Below are positions 37,935 to 46,217 of a stretch of DNA of 56,597 bases, in pieces. A program made the position numbers and the translations under genes. Positions within the stretch are counted from its first letter, which is position 1; each line of letters opens with the position of its first letter. A model generated the notes under the pieces. The model searched no databases, was not told the DNA's origin, and saw only the letters and a program-made list of their open reading frames with translations. The DNA is from Clostridium lacusfryxellense (GTDB lineage: Bacteria; Bacillota; Clostridia; Clostridiales; Clostridiaceae). The stretch lies in the NCBI RefSeq assembly GCF_018861735.1, contig NZ_JAHLEB010000032.1:1-56597 (forward strand). The letters are read 5' to 3'.

Positions 37935-39035
37935 TTACTTAATTCTTCTTGCAGTAAGGTAGTCACCTCTTGTTAATGCTGAAACCTTAATTACATCTCC
38001 TGTACGTGGTGCATGAATATATGAATTATTACCTACATACATTCCAACATGGTGAGGATTTGATGATGAACCAAAGAAAATTAAATCTCCTGCTTGCAAG
38101 TTTTCTCTAGGAACATATGATCCTTCATTAATTTGTGTAAATGTTGTTCTAGAAAGTGAAACTCCGAAATGTCTATATACATATTGCATAAACCCAGAAC
38201 AATCAAAATTTGTAGGACCCGCTGCACCCCAAACATATGGTGTGCCTAAAAAATTACTTGCATAAGCTACTATCGCGTTAGAGCTTAATGATGATGAACC
38301 TCTAGACGGAGTATACTTAGGTGCAGCATCTCTTATTGCTTGTATTTGCTTCATAGTTGCGTCTATAGTAGCTTGTCCATTACTTATCTTACTAGAATAT
38401 GATTGTTCTAGTTTTTTAGCTTCCGCTATTAACACGTTTTGTTCTTGTTTTTTCACTTTAAGTTTAGCTAATTTACTTTCATTCTCAGTTTTTAATGTTA
38501 CTAATTTAGCTTTTTCAGTCTCAAGTACAACTTTCTGCTTTTCAATTTTAGCTTTTTTACCTGTTAATTCAGCTATAATTTTGTTATCATAATCTACAAT
38601 TTTTTTAATGTTCTCAACTCTTGATAGAAGATCTGATACTCCCTCAGCTTCCAATATAACTTCTAAGTAACTATCCACACCATTCATATACATAAGTCTC
38701 ATTCTCTTATTATATAAGTCTTCTTCTTCTTTAATGTTATCTTGTGCAACTTCTATATCTTTTGTTGTTTTTTCTATTTGTTTACCTGTTTGACCTATTT
38801 TAACTTTTGTTTTATCAACCTGTGTATTCATATTCTCTATGTCATTATCAAATTTCTCAATTGAACTTTCTATGCTCTCAACAGTGCTTTGTGATTTCTT
38901 ATATTCACCCTTTTGTTGTTCAAGCTGATTTTTTTGATTACTAAGCTTGTCCGATAACGGATCTGCCATTACTTGCATACTTACCGTAGCAACTAATCCT
39001 ATTGTTACTATTAATGATATTATTCTTTTACGCAA
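37935..39035 (-). CDS. Secreted coiled-coil NlpC/P60 peptidoglycan hydrolase (PcsB/CwlO-like)
   Basis: A signal peptide (about 1-24, ending VMADP) is followed by a long coiled-coil region (about 27-235, many K/E/Q heptads) and a C-terminal NlpC/P60 domain (about 250-366). The catalytic cysteine is in TNFDCSGFMQYVYR (about 278) and the histidine in NPHHVGMYVG (about 330-331), with HAPR downstream. This architecture matches D,L-endopeptidases such as CwlO and PcsB, which are activated by FtsEX during growth or division. 366 aa is typical. Monocistronic after a DnaA-box-containing gap. Confidence 0.9.
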   Translation of the reverse strand: MRKRIISLIVTIGLVATVSMQVMADPLSDKLSNQKNQLEQQKGEYKKSQSTVESIESSIEKFDNDIENMNTQVDKTKVKIGQTGKQIEKTTKDIEVAQDNIKEEEDLYNKRMRLMYMNGVDSYLEVILEAEGVSDLLSRVENIKKIVDYDNKIIAELTGKKAKIEKQKVVLETEKAKLVTLKTENESKLAKLKVKKQEQNVLIAEAKKLEQSYSSKISNGQATIDATMKQIQAIRDAAPKYTPSRGSSSLSSNAIVAYASNFLGTPYVWGAAGPTNFDCSGFMQYVYRHFGVSLSRTTFTQINEGSYVPRENLQAGDLIFFGSSSNPHHVGMYVGNNSYIHAPRTGDVIKVSALTRGDYLTARRIK

Positions 39036-39241
39036 CCCAATTCCCCCTATATTAAAATATTTATGTGTATTTCTATGTATTTATATGTATTTATATATTC
39101 TTCATTAAAATCAACATTTTTATTATACCACTGTTTTATAAGAAAACCCAATGATAACGTTGAAATATTCAATTTATTATTTTTTATACGATAAATGGTA
39201 TATTTTTACATCATTATAGGACCTTTACTTATAGTATGTCG

Positions 39242-40084
39242 TTATATATCCAATGAGTGCTTATATATTTCCGATTTAGGCAAATCTCTATCCTTTGCGA
39301 CCTTTTTCATTGCATCCTTTTTACTTATTCCGTCATCCATATATCTTATTATATGTTCTTCTATAGTCAGCGAATCCCATTTTGCTCTTTCATCTTTATC
39401 TATATCTTCCTTACTTTTACCTTCAATTACTAATACATATTCTCCTCTTGGAGAGTTTTGTTTATAATATTCTACAGCCTCTTCTAATGTCAGCCTAATT
39501 ATTTCTTCGTACAATTTTGTAAGTTCTCTACACATGGATATTTTTCTATTACCAAGATTTTCTTTTAAAAATTCTAAAGTGTTTAAAAGCCTATGAGGCG
39601 CCTCGTAGAAAATTAAAGTCTCACTCCTATCTATTAAGTCATCAATTATGGGCTTTCTATCCTTATTTTCCCTAGGCAGAAATCCTCTGAATATAAATTT
39701 TGTTGTATCCATGCCTGAATACACTAGAGCAGTTGTAATTGCAGTGGCCCCCGGCAGCACAACGAACTCTACACCCTGCTGTATACACTTTGCAACTATG
39801 ACACTTCCAGGATCAGATATTCCCGGAGAGCCTGCATCGCTTATAATAGCTATATTTTTACCTTCTTTTATTTGATCAATTATATTTTGACTTCTTCCTT
39901 GCTCATTATGTTGATGATAACTTATAAGCGTTTTCCTAATATTAAAATGACTTAAAAGTTTTAAACTTTGTCTTGTATCTTCTGCCGCTATAAGGTCAAC
40001 ACTTTCGAGCACCTCTAGAGCTCTAAGCGTAATATCCTTTAAATTGCCTATTGGTGTTGGAACTAAATATAATATGCCTGCCAT
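39242..40084 (-). CDS. rsmI: 16S rRNA (cytidine(1402)-2'-O)-methyltransferase
   Basis: SAM-dependent TIGR00096/YraL family enzyme that methylates the ribose of C1402 in the 30S decoding centre. Typical N-terminal LYLVPTPIGNLKDITLRA, AAEDTRQSLKLLSHF, the glycine-rich DAGSPGISDPGS (about 82-93) and PGATAITTALVYSG are present. Start at the ATG 40084 with AAGGG upstream, 280 aa. It follows trmN6, as in Bacillus (yabB-yabC). Confidence 0.93.
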   Translation of the reverse strand: MAGILYLVPTPIGNLKDITLRALEVLESVDLIAAEDTRQSLKLLSHFNIRKTLISYHQHNEQGRSQNIIDQIKEGKNIAIISDAGSPGISDPGSVIVAKCIQQGVEFVVLPGATAITTALVYSGMDTTKFIFRGFLPRENKDRKPIIDDLIDRSETLIFYEAPHRLLNTLEFLKENLGNRKISMCRELTKLYEEIIRLTLEEAVEYYKQNSPRGEYVLVIEGKSKEDIDKDERAKWDSLTIEEHIIRYMDDGISKKDAMKKVAKDRDLPKSEIYKHSLDI

Positions 40085-40137
40085 TTTTATCACCCTTTGC
40101 CTTAATATTTACATTTGTTTTTTGTCTTATTTACTTA

Positions 40138-40884
40138 CTATCCAAGTGTATCTGAATTATACATATCATTAATTTCTTGTGTATAACTACCATCCTCTGC
40201 ATGAACATAAAGAGGTGGATCCCATTTTAAAAAGCTTCCCCCATCTCTTTGTCCCTCAATGAGTACTATATTAGGTGCCTTATTTACACTAGGGTGTACC
40301 ATCCTTATGCGTTTTGGTTCTATTCTATGCTTTCTCATAGTACATAAAATATCAGCTAATCTATCAGGTCTATGTACCATATACACCCGTCCATTATTGC
40401 CAAGTAGAATTCTGCATGCAATAATAACATCTTCTAATGTGCAACATATCTCGTGCCTTGCTATTGCATCTTTATCGTTTGAACTAACTAATCCTGAATT
40501 TTGAAGTTTGTATGGTGGATTAACTGTAACAATATCTACTTTTGGAATCCCTTTAATAAGGCCTAAATCCTTTAAGTCTCCATTTATAAATTTTAATCTA
40601 TCTTGTAAATCATTATATTCTGCTGAGCGATTGGCCATATCAACAAATTCCTCTTGAATTTCAACACCGATTATACTGCTTGCATGTGTTTTACCTGCCA
40701 ATATAAATGGGATTATTCCTGTTCCAGTGCATAAATCAACAATCCTAGCATCTTTTTTTACCTTTATGAAATTAGCAAGAAGTACCGCATCCACACCAAA
40801 CCTAAAAGCATTCTTTTTCTGGATAACATGAATCCCTTTTAAGTTAAGATCATCTAAAGTTTCATCATCTCTTAAACACTTCAT
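40138..40884 (-). CDS. tRNA1(Val) (adenine(37)-N6)-methyltransferase-like
   Basis: Class I SAM methyltransferase of the TrmN6/YabB group. SAM motif IVDLCTGTGIIPFIL (about 47-61) and the N6-adenine motif TVNPPYKLQ (about 127-135, NPPY) identify it. The start is the ATG at 40884 after AAGGAGATA; longer in-frame starts would put that site inside the gene. 248 aa. The rsmI gene follows in the same direction. Confidence 0.85.
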   Translation of the reverse strand: MKCLRDDETLDDLNLKGIHVIQKKNAFRFGVDAVLLANFIKVKKDARIVDLCTGTGIIPFILAGKTHASSIIGVEIQEEFVDMANRSAEYNDLQDRLKFINGDLKDLGLIKGIPKVDIVTVNPPYKLQNSGLVSSNDKDAIARHEICCTLEDVIIACRILLGNNGRVYMVHRPDRLADILCTMRKHRIEPKRIRMVHPSVNKAPNIVLIEGQRDGGSFLKWDPPLYVHAEDGSYTQEINDMYNSDTLG

Positions 40885-41059
40885 TTCGTATCTCCTTTCT
40901 TTGAAAATTATGCTTGCTATATAGATACAATAAAAGAAGTATACCTCAATTTTCGATAAAATCATAACTTTGATATATAAATTATTATAAAGCTACTATT
41001 AGTAACCAATGTTGAATATATATTATATTATATAATAATCGATTTTAATGAGGTTAAAA

Positions 41060-41716
41060 ATGCAGTTAATATTATATCCTTTTAAAAATATAGCTTTTAA
41101 TAAAAATTCAGTATTATTAGATGCATCTTTCCTACTTAGCTTAATATATGATGATGATATTAAGCACAGTGATTGTCTATCATGTTTAAAACAACTTTCT
41201 GAAGGAAGTTGTGTTTTTTACACTACTAGTATCATATCTGCAGAGGTTTTAAATAAAATACTTTATAAATTATTTATTAGTGACATCCAATGCAAGATAA
41301 CCAACAATAGTCCCTATAACTCAAATGACAACATTAGATCAATAACTAATAGTTTTAGTCGCCATGATACAAAAATATTAAGAGAAAAGAGAAAAGACAG
41401 ACTTATTCATATTCCATACAAAAGGTATTTCGATAATATTTCTAAGAATTCTATGAAAAGAAATTTACTCAATATCTATTACAGTAAATCTGTTGAGATA
41501 ATATCAGAACTAGAAAAAATTATTAATATTAAATACCTCAACATTTCTGAGGAATGTATCTCATTAGTTAAAAGCTTTATGTGCGAAAATTTATTATCTG
41601 TTAATGATGCTTTCCACATAGCTACTGCCCAGCATAATAATATAGATTTTCTTCTTACTTTAGATGGTGACTTTGTTTTTGCTGAGAGTAGTGAAATAAA
41701 AATACTTAAAATATAA
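41060..41716 (+). CDS. PIN-domain protein with a basic insertion
   Basis: Probable ribonuclease of 218 aa. The acidic PIN residues are visible: D in VLLDASFLL (about 22), E in SAEVLNKI (about 60), D in VNDAFHIATAQ and D in LTLDGDFVF near the end. Between about residues 75 and 145 there is an unusual lysine/arginine-rich insertion (HDTKILREKRKDR...). Most VapC toxins are about 130 aa and paired with an antitoxin; here no antitoxin gene is adjacent. Start chosen at the ATG 41060, after GAGG; an ATG at 41048 is also possible. It lies convergent with the LysM gene. Confidence 0.65.
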   Translation: MQLILYPFKNIAFNKNSVLLDASFLLSLIYDDDIKHSDCLSCLKQLSEGSCVFYTTSIISAEVLNKILYKLFISDIQCKITNNSPYNSNDNIRSITNSFSRHDTKILREKRKDRLIHIPYKRYFDNISKNSMKRNLLNIYYSKSVEIISELEKIINIKYLNISEECISLVKSFMCENLLSVNDAFHIATAQHNNIDFLLTLDGDFVFAESSEIKILKI

Positions 41717-41767
41717 TAATCCTTTATAATTTTAATTACCTAATATACCTGTTATTAATTAATATAA

Positions 41768-41806
41768 AAAAAGTGTAATTTTGAATGTCTCAAAATTACA
41801 CTTTTC
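41768..41806. terminator. Bidirectional terminator between the PIN and LysM genes
   Basis: aaagtgtaattttga pairs perfectly with tcaaaattacacttt around atgtc, flanked by A-runs and T-runs. Confidence 0.9.
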
Positions 41807-41814
41807 TTTTATCT

Positions 41815-42474
41815 CTACTTTTTAGGAATAGTAATGACCATACCATCTTTGATAGCATCCTCATCTGTAATTTTATTTGCTTCTTTTAACATTGTTATAG
41901 CTTCTTTTACATTATATGAAGGCATATTGTCTTTGGCAATTGATGTTAATGTATCTTGTTTTTTTACAGTATATTTACTAATATCATTTTGAGTATCTAT
42001 ATTCGCTGATACTTCTGAAGATGTTTTATCTGCATTTTCAGCTGAAGTTTTAACAGCTTTCTCATATGGAATTACTATCTTCTCACCCAACGAGATTTTA
42101 TATGTCTCATTCATATTATTTCTATTTTTAATGAATTCAACTATTTCGTTTTTATCAAAACTAGGCATGTGTGCTTTTACTATACTAAAGACCGTATCAT
42201 TCTCTTTAACAGTATATATACCAACATTTGTTTTATCATTTATATAAGTAGCATCCATTTCATTAGTACTTTTCTCTTTAGTATCTGTGCTTGTAACAAC
42301 TGCATTATTTTCCTTTGATGTTGATGTCGATGTGTTGTTTTCCACTACACTATCATTTGGTATTTTTACATTTGAAGCATCTTCCCGCCCTCCAACAAAC
42401 CTTACTGCAAAGAACACTCCTAAAATCACTACAGCAATAGTAGATATACTAATTATTCCCTTTTTTAGACTCAT
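41815..42474 (-). CDS. Membrane-anchored protein with two LysM domains
   Basis: An N-terminal membrane helix (about 7-25) is followed by a Ser/Thr/Asn-rich linker and two LysM repeats (about 82-132, VGIYTVKENDTVFSIVKAHM, and about 158-213, SKYTVKKQDTLTSIAKDNM). LysM binds the glycan chains of peptidoglycan, so the protein should tether the membrane surface to the wall. No catalytic domain is present. ATG at 42474 follows AAAGGGG. Confidence 0.75.
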   Translation of the reverse strand: MSLKKGIISISTIAVVILGVFFAVRFVGGREDASNVKIPNDSVVENNTSTSTSKENNAVVTSTDTKEKSTNEMDATYINDKTNVGIYTVKENDTVFSIVKAHMPSFDKNEIVEFIKNRNNMNETYKISLGEKIVIPYEKAVKTSAENADKTSSEVSANIDTQNDISKYTVKKQDTLTSIAKDNMPSYNVKEAITMLKEANKITDEDAIKDGMVITIPKK

Positions 42475-42635
42475 ATTTAAAACCCCTTTCATATTTAATA
42501 TACAATGATTTACATTTAAATTATTGACTTAATTTGAGGATCTCATACATATAATATAAATATTTATGATTTTTAAATAATTTTGTTATACGTTTTCGAA
42601 ATTACCATTTCCATCAAATATTAGTACGCACAAAG

Positions 42636-42670
42636 AAGGCCAGTAACTAAAAATATAAGTTACTAGCCTT
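42636..42670 (-). terminator. Terminator after the UPF0180 gene
   Basis: aaggctagtaactta pairs with ttagttactggcctt (one G-U) around tattt; the T-run after it is short. Confidence 0.75.
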
Positions 42671-42693
42671 TATATAAAATAATAATTTATAAC

Positions 42694-42948
42694 CTAACGT
42701 TTTTTTTCTATCTGATTCTTAACTTCCTCACCAGTCATTCCAGTAACATCAATTATTGGAGTATTTGTTATCGTTTGAGTTGTACCCATAATATTTTGAT
42801 TTTCACCTGTAACAATTATGGCATCATACCTATCTAAAAAATGCCCTGCATTCTTTTTACTATTATCAAATTCTTTAACTGTATATCCTTCTTCACTTAA
42901 ATAATCTTTAATAGGACTCAATCCTATTTGAACTGCTATTTTTTTCAT
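42694..42948 (-). CDS. UPF0180 family protein (YkuS-like)
   Basis: 84-aa cytoplasmic protein matching UPF0180: start MKKIAVQIGLSPIKDYLSEEG, then YDAIIVTGENQNIMG and TPIIDVTGMTGEEVKNQI. Length and motif order agree with YkuS. Function unknown. GGGAGGCC lies before the ATG. It stands between two terminators as a single-gene unit. Confidence 0.88.
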   Translation of the reverse strand: MKKIAVQIGLSPIKDYLSEEGYTVKEFDNSKKNAGHFLDRYDAIIVTGENQNIMGTTQTITNTPIIDVTGMTGEEVKNQIEKKR

Positions 42949-43043
42949 ACTTTTGGCCTCCCTTTTAAAATTATTATCTCCAATTTTAAAAAGTGTATTC
43001 TAATCTACTCATATATATTTTGGTGGTATAGAAAAACTATGCA

Positions 43044-43076
43044 AAAAAAACAGAGAAAATTTTCTCTGTTTTTTTA
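43044..43076. terminator. Terminator after the 67-aa HMA-like gene
   Basis: aacagagaaaa pairs perfectly with ttttctctgtt with no extra loop, flanked by A8 and T7. The stop codon of the 67-aa gene overlaps its edge. Confidence 0.88.
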
Positions 43077-43277
43077 TATAACTGCATAACCGGCTTCTTC
43101 AATTGACTCAATCAGATTATCTACTGTAATGAAATAATCATCATATATTATTTCTATTTCTTTAGTGTCACCATTTATTTGGCAAGCAATTACGCCTTGA
43201 TTATTTGATATAGCTAAATTAATGTTACTAATATCATCTGAATTATTCATATTAAGCACTTTTATAACTGACTTCAT
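43074..43277 (-). CDS. HMA-like small protein lacking the CxxC metal site (67 aa)
   Basis: The pattern IKVLNMNNSDDISNINLAI, GVIACQINGDTKEIEIIYD and ITVDNLIESIEEAGYAV follows the beta-alpha-beta-beta-alpha-beta order of heavy-metal-associated (copper chaperone-like) domains. The loop that normally holds CxxC reads NNSDD, so metal binding is unlikely. It starts 10 bases after ricT ends, in the same direction, suggesting co-transcription with holB-ricT. Confidence 0.6.
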   Translation of the reverse strand: MKSVIKVLNMNNSDDISNINLAISNNQGVIACQINGDTKEIEIIYDDYFITVDNLIESIEEAGYAVI

Positions 43278-43286
43278 CTCTACCCC

Positions 43287-44198
43287 CTAGTTATCCTTAA
43301 ATAATTCTTTTATAATATATGCATCTTCACCACTCTTAGCTAATTCTGCTTTAATATCTTCCTCATTTACAGCATCTTCATATCTTCCAGACACTAATGT
43401 TAAGTCTTCAATTTTAACTTCTACTATTTCTTCATCGGTACCGTTAATTTTCATTTTGATTTTTACAACTTCTTTTACAACACTGTTCCCAATAACTTCT
43501 GCCCTTCCATAAGGTGTATCTACTACAGACCCTACAATAGGTAAAGTTTTTCTTATTTTTTCATAAGTATCCTGTTCATAATTTAAACAACACATAAGTC
43601 TACCGCATATTCCTGAAATTTTTGTAGGATTTAATGATAGATTTTGCTCTTTTGCCATCTTTATAGAAACTGGTGCAAATTCTCCGAGGAATGTTGAACA
43701 ACACATAGGTCTGCCGCATGGTCCAAGCCCACCTATCATTTTAGCTTCATCTCTAACTCCTATTTGCCTAAGTTCTATTCTGGTTCTAAATACTGCTGCT
43801 AAATCCTTTACGAGTTCCCTAAAATCTACTCTTCCATCTGCTGTGAAGTAAAATATAACTTTATTATTATCGAAGGTATACTCTACATCAATTAACTTCA
43901 TATCAAGTTCATGTTTATGTATTTTATCCAAGCATACTTCATATGCTTCTTTTTCTTTGTTTTTGTTTTCGAAATCTTTTTCCGCATCTGAATCTGTAGC
44001 TTTTCTAATAACAGATTTAAGCTGAGATACTATATCATCTTCGTTTATTTCCTTTTTACCAATAACACATTCCCCAAATTCTATTCCTCTGACTGTTTCA
44101 ACAATAACCTTATTTCCCTTTTGAATATCTATATCGTTAGGACTAAAATAATATATTTTTCCAGCTTTCTTAAATCTTACGCCTATTACTGTAACCAT
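43287..44198 (-). CDS. ricT: PSP1-domain protein RicT (YaaT), Y-complex component
   Basis: Cytoplasmic protein that in Bacillus forms a complex with YmcA/YlbF, bears iron-sulfur clusters, and promotes RNase Y-dependent RNA maturation and sporulation phosphorelay activity. The PSP1 domain and cysteine-rich segment are clear: LGPCGRPMCCSTFLGEF (about 155-171) and ISGICGRLMCCLNYEQ (about 194-209). 303 aa with a C-terminal charged tail. It starts one base after holB ends and shares its GGAGG with the holB stop region. Confidence 0.92.
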   Translation of the reverse strand: MVTVIGVRFKKAGKIYYFSPNDIDIQKGNKVIVETVRGIEFGECVIGKKEINEDDIVSQLKSVIRKATDSDAEKDFENKNKEKEAYEVCLDKIHKHELDMKLIDVEYTFDNNKVIFYFTADGRVDFRELVKDLAAVFRTRIELRQIGVRDEAKMIGGLGPCGRPMCCSTFLGEFAPVSIKMAKEQNLSLNPTKISGICGRLMCCLNYEQDTYEKIRKTLPIVGSVVDTPYGRAEVIGNSVVKEVVKIKMKINGTDEEIVEVKIEDLTLVSGRYEDAVNEEDIKAELAKSGEDAYIIKELFKDN

Positions 44199-44199
44199 C

Positions 44200-45144
44200 T
44201 TAAACCTCCTGCATTTTAAGTAACATTACTTCAAACGCTAACCCTGGGTTAACGTTCCTAACTAAATTATCCCTAGTTTCATTTATTATATTTATAATAC
44301 CATTTAATTTGTTAAATGAAAATATACTAGCTAATTCTTTTATATTTAATATCTTATCAATGTTAATAATTAAATTTTCTTCTTCAATTTCTTTATATAT
44401 TATGGTATCCCTAATATACGAAAGAAATGCAGTTAATATTTCTTCAAAACATTCCTTTTGATTAGATAATTTTTTTTCGTATTTAATTAATTCTTCAGTT
44501 CTAGCGCTATTAAGCTTAAGTAATATTTCCAAGGTAATATCTCTAATTTCCTTAAAATTATTATCTTCAATATATTTTTCAGCTTTTCCTGGTATTCCAT
44601 CACTGAAAGCAATACTAACTTTTATTTGGTCTAAATGTAGATCAGGATATCTTACTTTTAAAAATTGTTCCATCTCATTAAGATTTAAGGATTTCAATTT
44701 GTGTATTTGACATCTTGATTTGATTGTATCCAATATAACTTCTAGATTTTCACACAATAAAAATATAGTCACATTTTTAGGTGGTTCCTCAATTGTTTTT
44801 AAAAAAGCATTTTGAGCCTGAACTGTCATTTTATCAGCATTGTATACAATTATAACTTTTTTATCTCCTTCAAAGGGTTTTTTATTAATTTCTTCAACTA
44901 GACTTCTTATAGAATTAACACCTATCGTGCTTTTATTCTTCTCTACTTTCCATTCAATTAAATCAACATATTGCTTATCTAGATCTTTTCCAAGTATCAT
45001 AAGCCCTATATTCTTAGCAAGTATACTTTTACCTATTCCATCCTCGCCAACTAAAAGGTGAGCATGAGATAGTTTATCTAACTTTATTGAATTACTTATT
45101 TGATTTTTTATACTATCATGTCCTATTATGCTCTCAAAACTCAT
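44200..45144 (-). CDS. holB: DNA polymerase III delta' subunit
   Basis: Part of the clamp loader that places the sliding clamp on DNA. AAA+ domain with Walker A GEDGIGKSILAKN (about 33-45), the conserved NAFLKTIEEPPKNVTIFLL (about 112-130) and sensor region TIKSRCQ. No zinc-module cysteines are visible. 314 aa is normal. Between darA and ricT as in Bacillus; GGAGG precedes the ATG. Confidence 0.92.
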   Translation of the reverse strand: MSFESIIGHDSIKNQISNSIKLDKLSHAHLLVGEDGIGKSILAKNIGLMILGKDLDKQYVDLIEWKVEKNKSTIGVNSIRSLVEEINKKPFEGDKKVIIVYNADKMTVQAQNAFLKTIEEPPKNVTIFLLCENLEVILDTIKSRCQIHKLKSLNLNEMEQFLKVRYPDLHLDQIKVSIAFSDGIPGKAEKYIEDNNFKEIRDITLEILLKLNSARTEELIKYEKKLSNQKECFEEILTAFLSYIRDTIIYKEIEEENLIINIDKILNIKELASIFSFNKLNGIINIINETRDNLVRNVNPGLAFEVMLLKMQEV

Positions 45145-45160
45145 TTTAATCCTCCATGAA

Positions 45161-45196
45161 TAAAAGCAAGTATAAATTTATATATACTTGCCTTTA
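45161..45196 (-). terminator. Hairpin between darA and holB
   Basis: taaaagcaagtata pairs with tatacttgccttta with one mismatch; the flanks are AT-rich. Probably partial, since the gene order suggests read-through. Confidence 0.6.
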
Positions 45197-45201
45197 ATTA
45201 G

Positions 45202-45531
45202 TTATACCTTTATATACTTGTCTACATCAACTACAAATACGTTTGCTCCACCTACATCAACTTCAATAGGGAATGGCATGTAGACTCCAGTAGAACCAGC
45301 TACAGGTGATGGTGATGATATTATCTGTTTTCTTTCTTTGCAAACCTCTTCAATAATAGCTAAAACATCATCTACTTTTTCTTTATCTACTCCAATTAGT
45401 AATGTTGTATTACCTGATTTCAAGAATCCACCTGTAGTGGCAAGCTTTGTAACCCTAAAACCCTTGTCTGTAATAACTTCAATTAAATCATTTGCATCAT
45501 CGTCTTGAACTATTGCAATAACTAGTTTCAT
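45202..45531 (-). CDS. darA: Cyclic di-AMP receptor protein DarA (PstA/YaaQ)
   Basis: PII-like trimeric protein that binds c-di-AMP. Start MKLVIAIVQDDDANDLIEVI, then RVTKLATTGGFLKSGNTTLLIG (the conserved nucleotide-binding segment) and a C-terminal VDVGGANVFVVDVDKYIKV. 109 aa is exactly the family length. Position between tmk and holB is conserved in Firmicutes. Confidence 0.94.
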   Translation of the reverse strand: MKLVIAIVQDDDANDLIEVITDKGFRVTKLATTGGFLKSGNTTLLIGVDKEKVDDVLAIIEEVCKERKQIISSPSPVAGSTGVYMPFPIEVDVGGANVFVVDVDKYIKV

Positions 45532-45544
45532 TTTATCCCATCCT

Positions 45545-46165
45545 TTATAATTTTATTTTTTTAATTATGTTTATTATATCTTTATGGATTTCGTCTACAG
45601 TTCTATTCCCATCTACTACTTCTATTTTATCATATTTTCTACAAATATCTAAGTAACCTTGAAAAACTTTTTTATGAAACTCATTCCCACTGTTTTCTAG
45701 GCGGTCCAAAGTCTTTTGCATTTTCTTTCTTTTTAATCCTTCTTCATATGGAATTGTAATCATAAATACTAAATCTGCTTCAAGTCCATCAAGTGCTGCT
45801 TCATTAATGCTTTTTATTCTATCCATCCCAAGACCACGCCCTGCACCTTGATATACCATAGATGAATAAACAAAACGATCACAAATGACTATCTTTCCCT
45901 GACTTAGCGCTGGTTTTATAACCTCACTAACTAGTTGAGCCCTAGACGCAGCGTAAAGTAACGCCTCACACATATAACTCATATTACTATTGTCATTGTC
46001 TAGTATTATTTCTCTAATTTTCTCACTTATTTCTGTGCCTCCAGGTTCTCTAGTTCTTACCACTTCATATCCCAATTCTTTTAGATATTCTTCTAATAAT
46101 TGTATTTGAGTAGTTTTTCCCGAACCATCTGGTCCCTCTAGTGCTATTAATCGTCCTCTCTCCAT
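45545..46165 (-). CDS. tmk: dTMP kinase
   Basis: Phosphorylates dTMP to dTDP for DNA synthesis. P-loop EGPDGSGKTTQIQLLEEYL (about 10-28), DRFVYSSMVYQGAGRG (about 91-106) and REPGGTEISEKIR are family motifs. 206 aa is standard. GAGGAGGGG precedes the ATG; darA follows 13 bases later. Confidence 0.95.
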   Translation of the reverse strand: MERGRLIALEGPDGSGKTTQIQLLEEYLKELGYEVVRTREPGGTEISEKIREIILDNDNSNMSYMCEALLYAASRAQLVSEVIKPALSQGKIVICDRFVYSSMVYQGAGRGLGMDRIKSINEAALDGLEADLVFMITIPYEEGLKRKKMQKTLDRLENSGNEFHKKVFQGYLDICRKYDKIEVVDGNRTVDEIHKDIINIIKKIKL

Positions 46166-46217
46166 GGAATCCCCTCCTCAAATATATGTGTATATTAACA
46201 TATAACATTAATAATAC

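Noticed and set aside
39050-39095. Tandem repeat tatttatatg before the NlpC/P60 gene
   Set aside because: Short, imperfect and within AT-rich background; no evidence for function.
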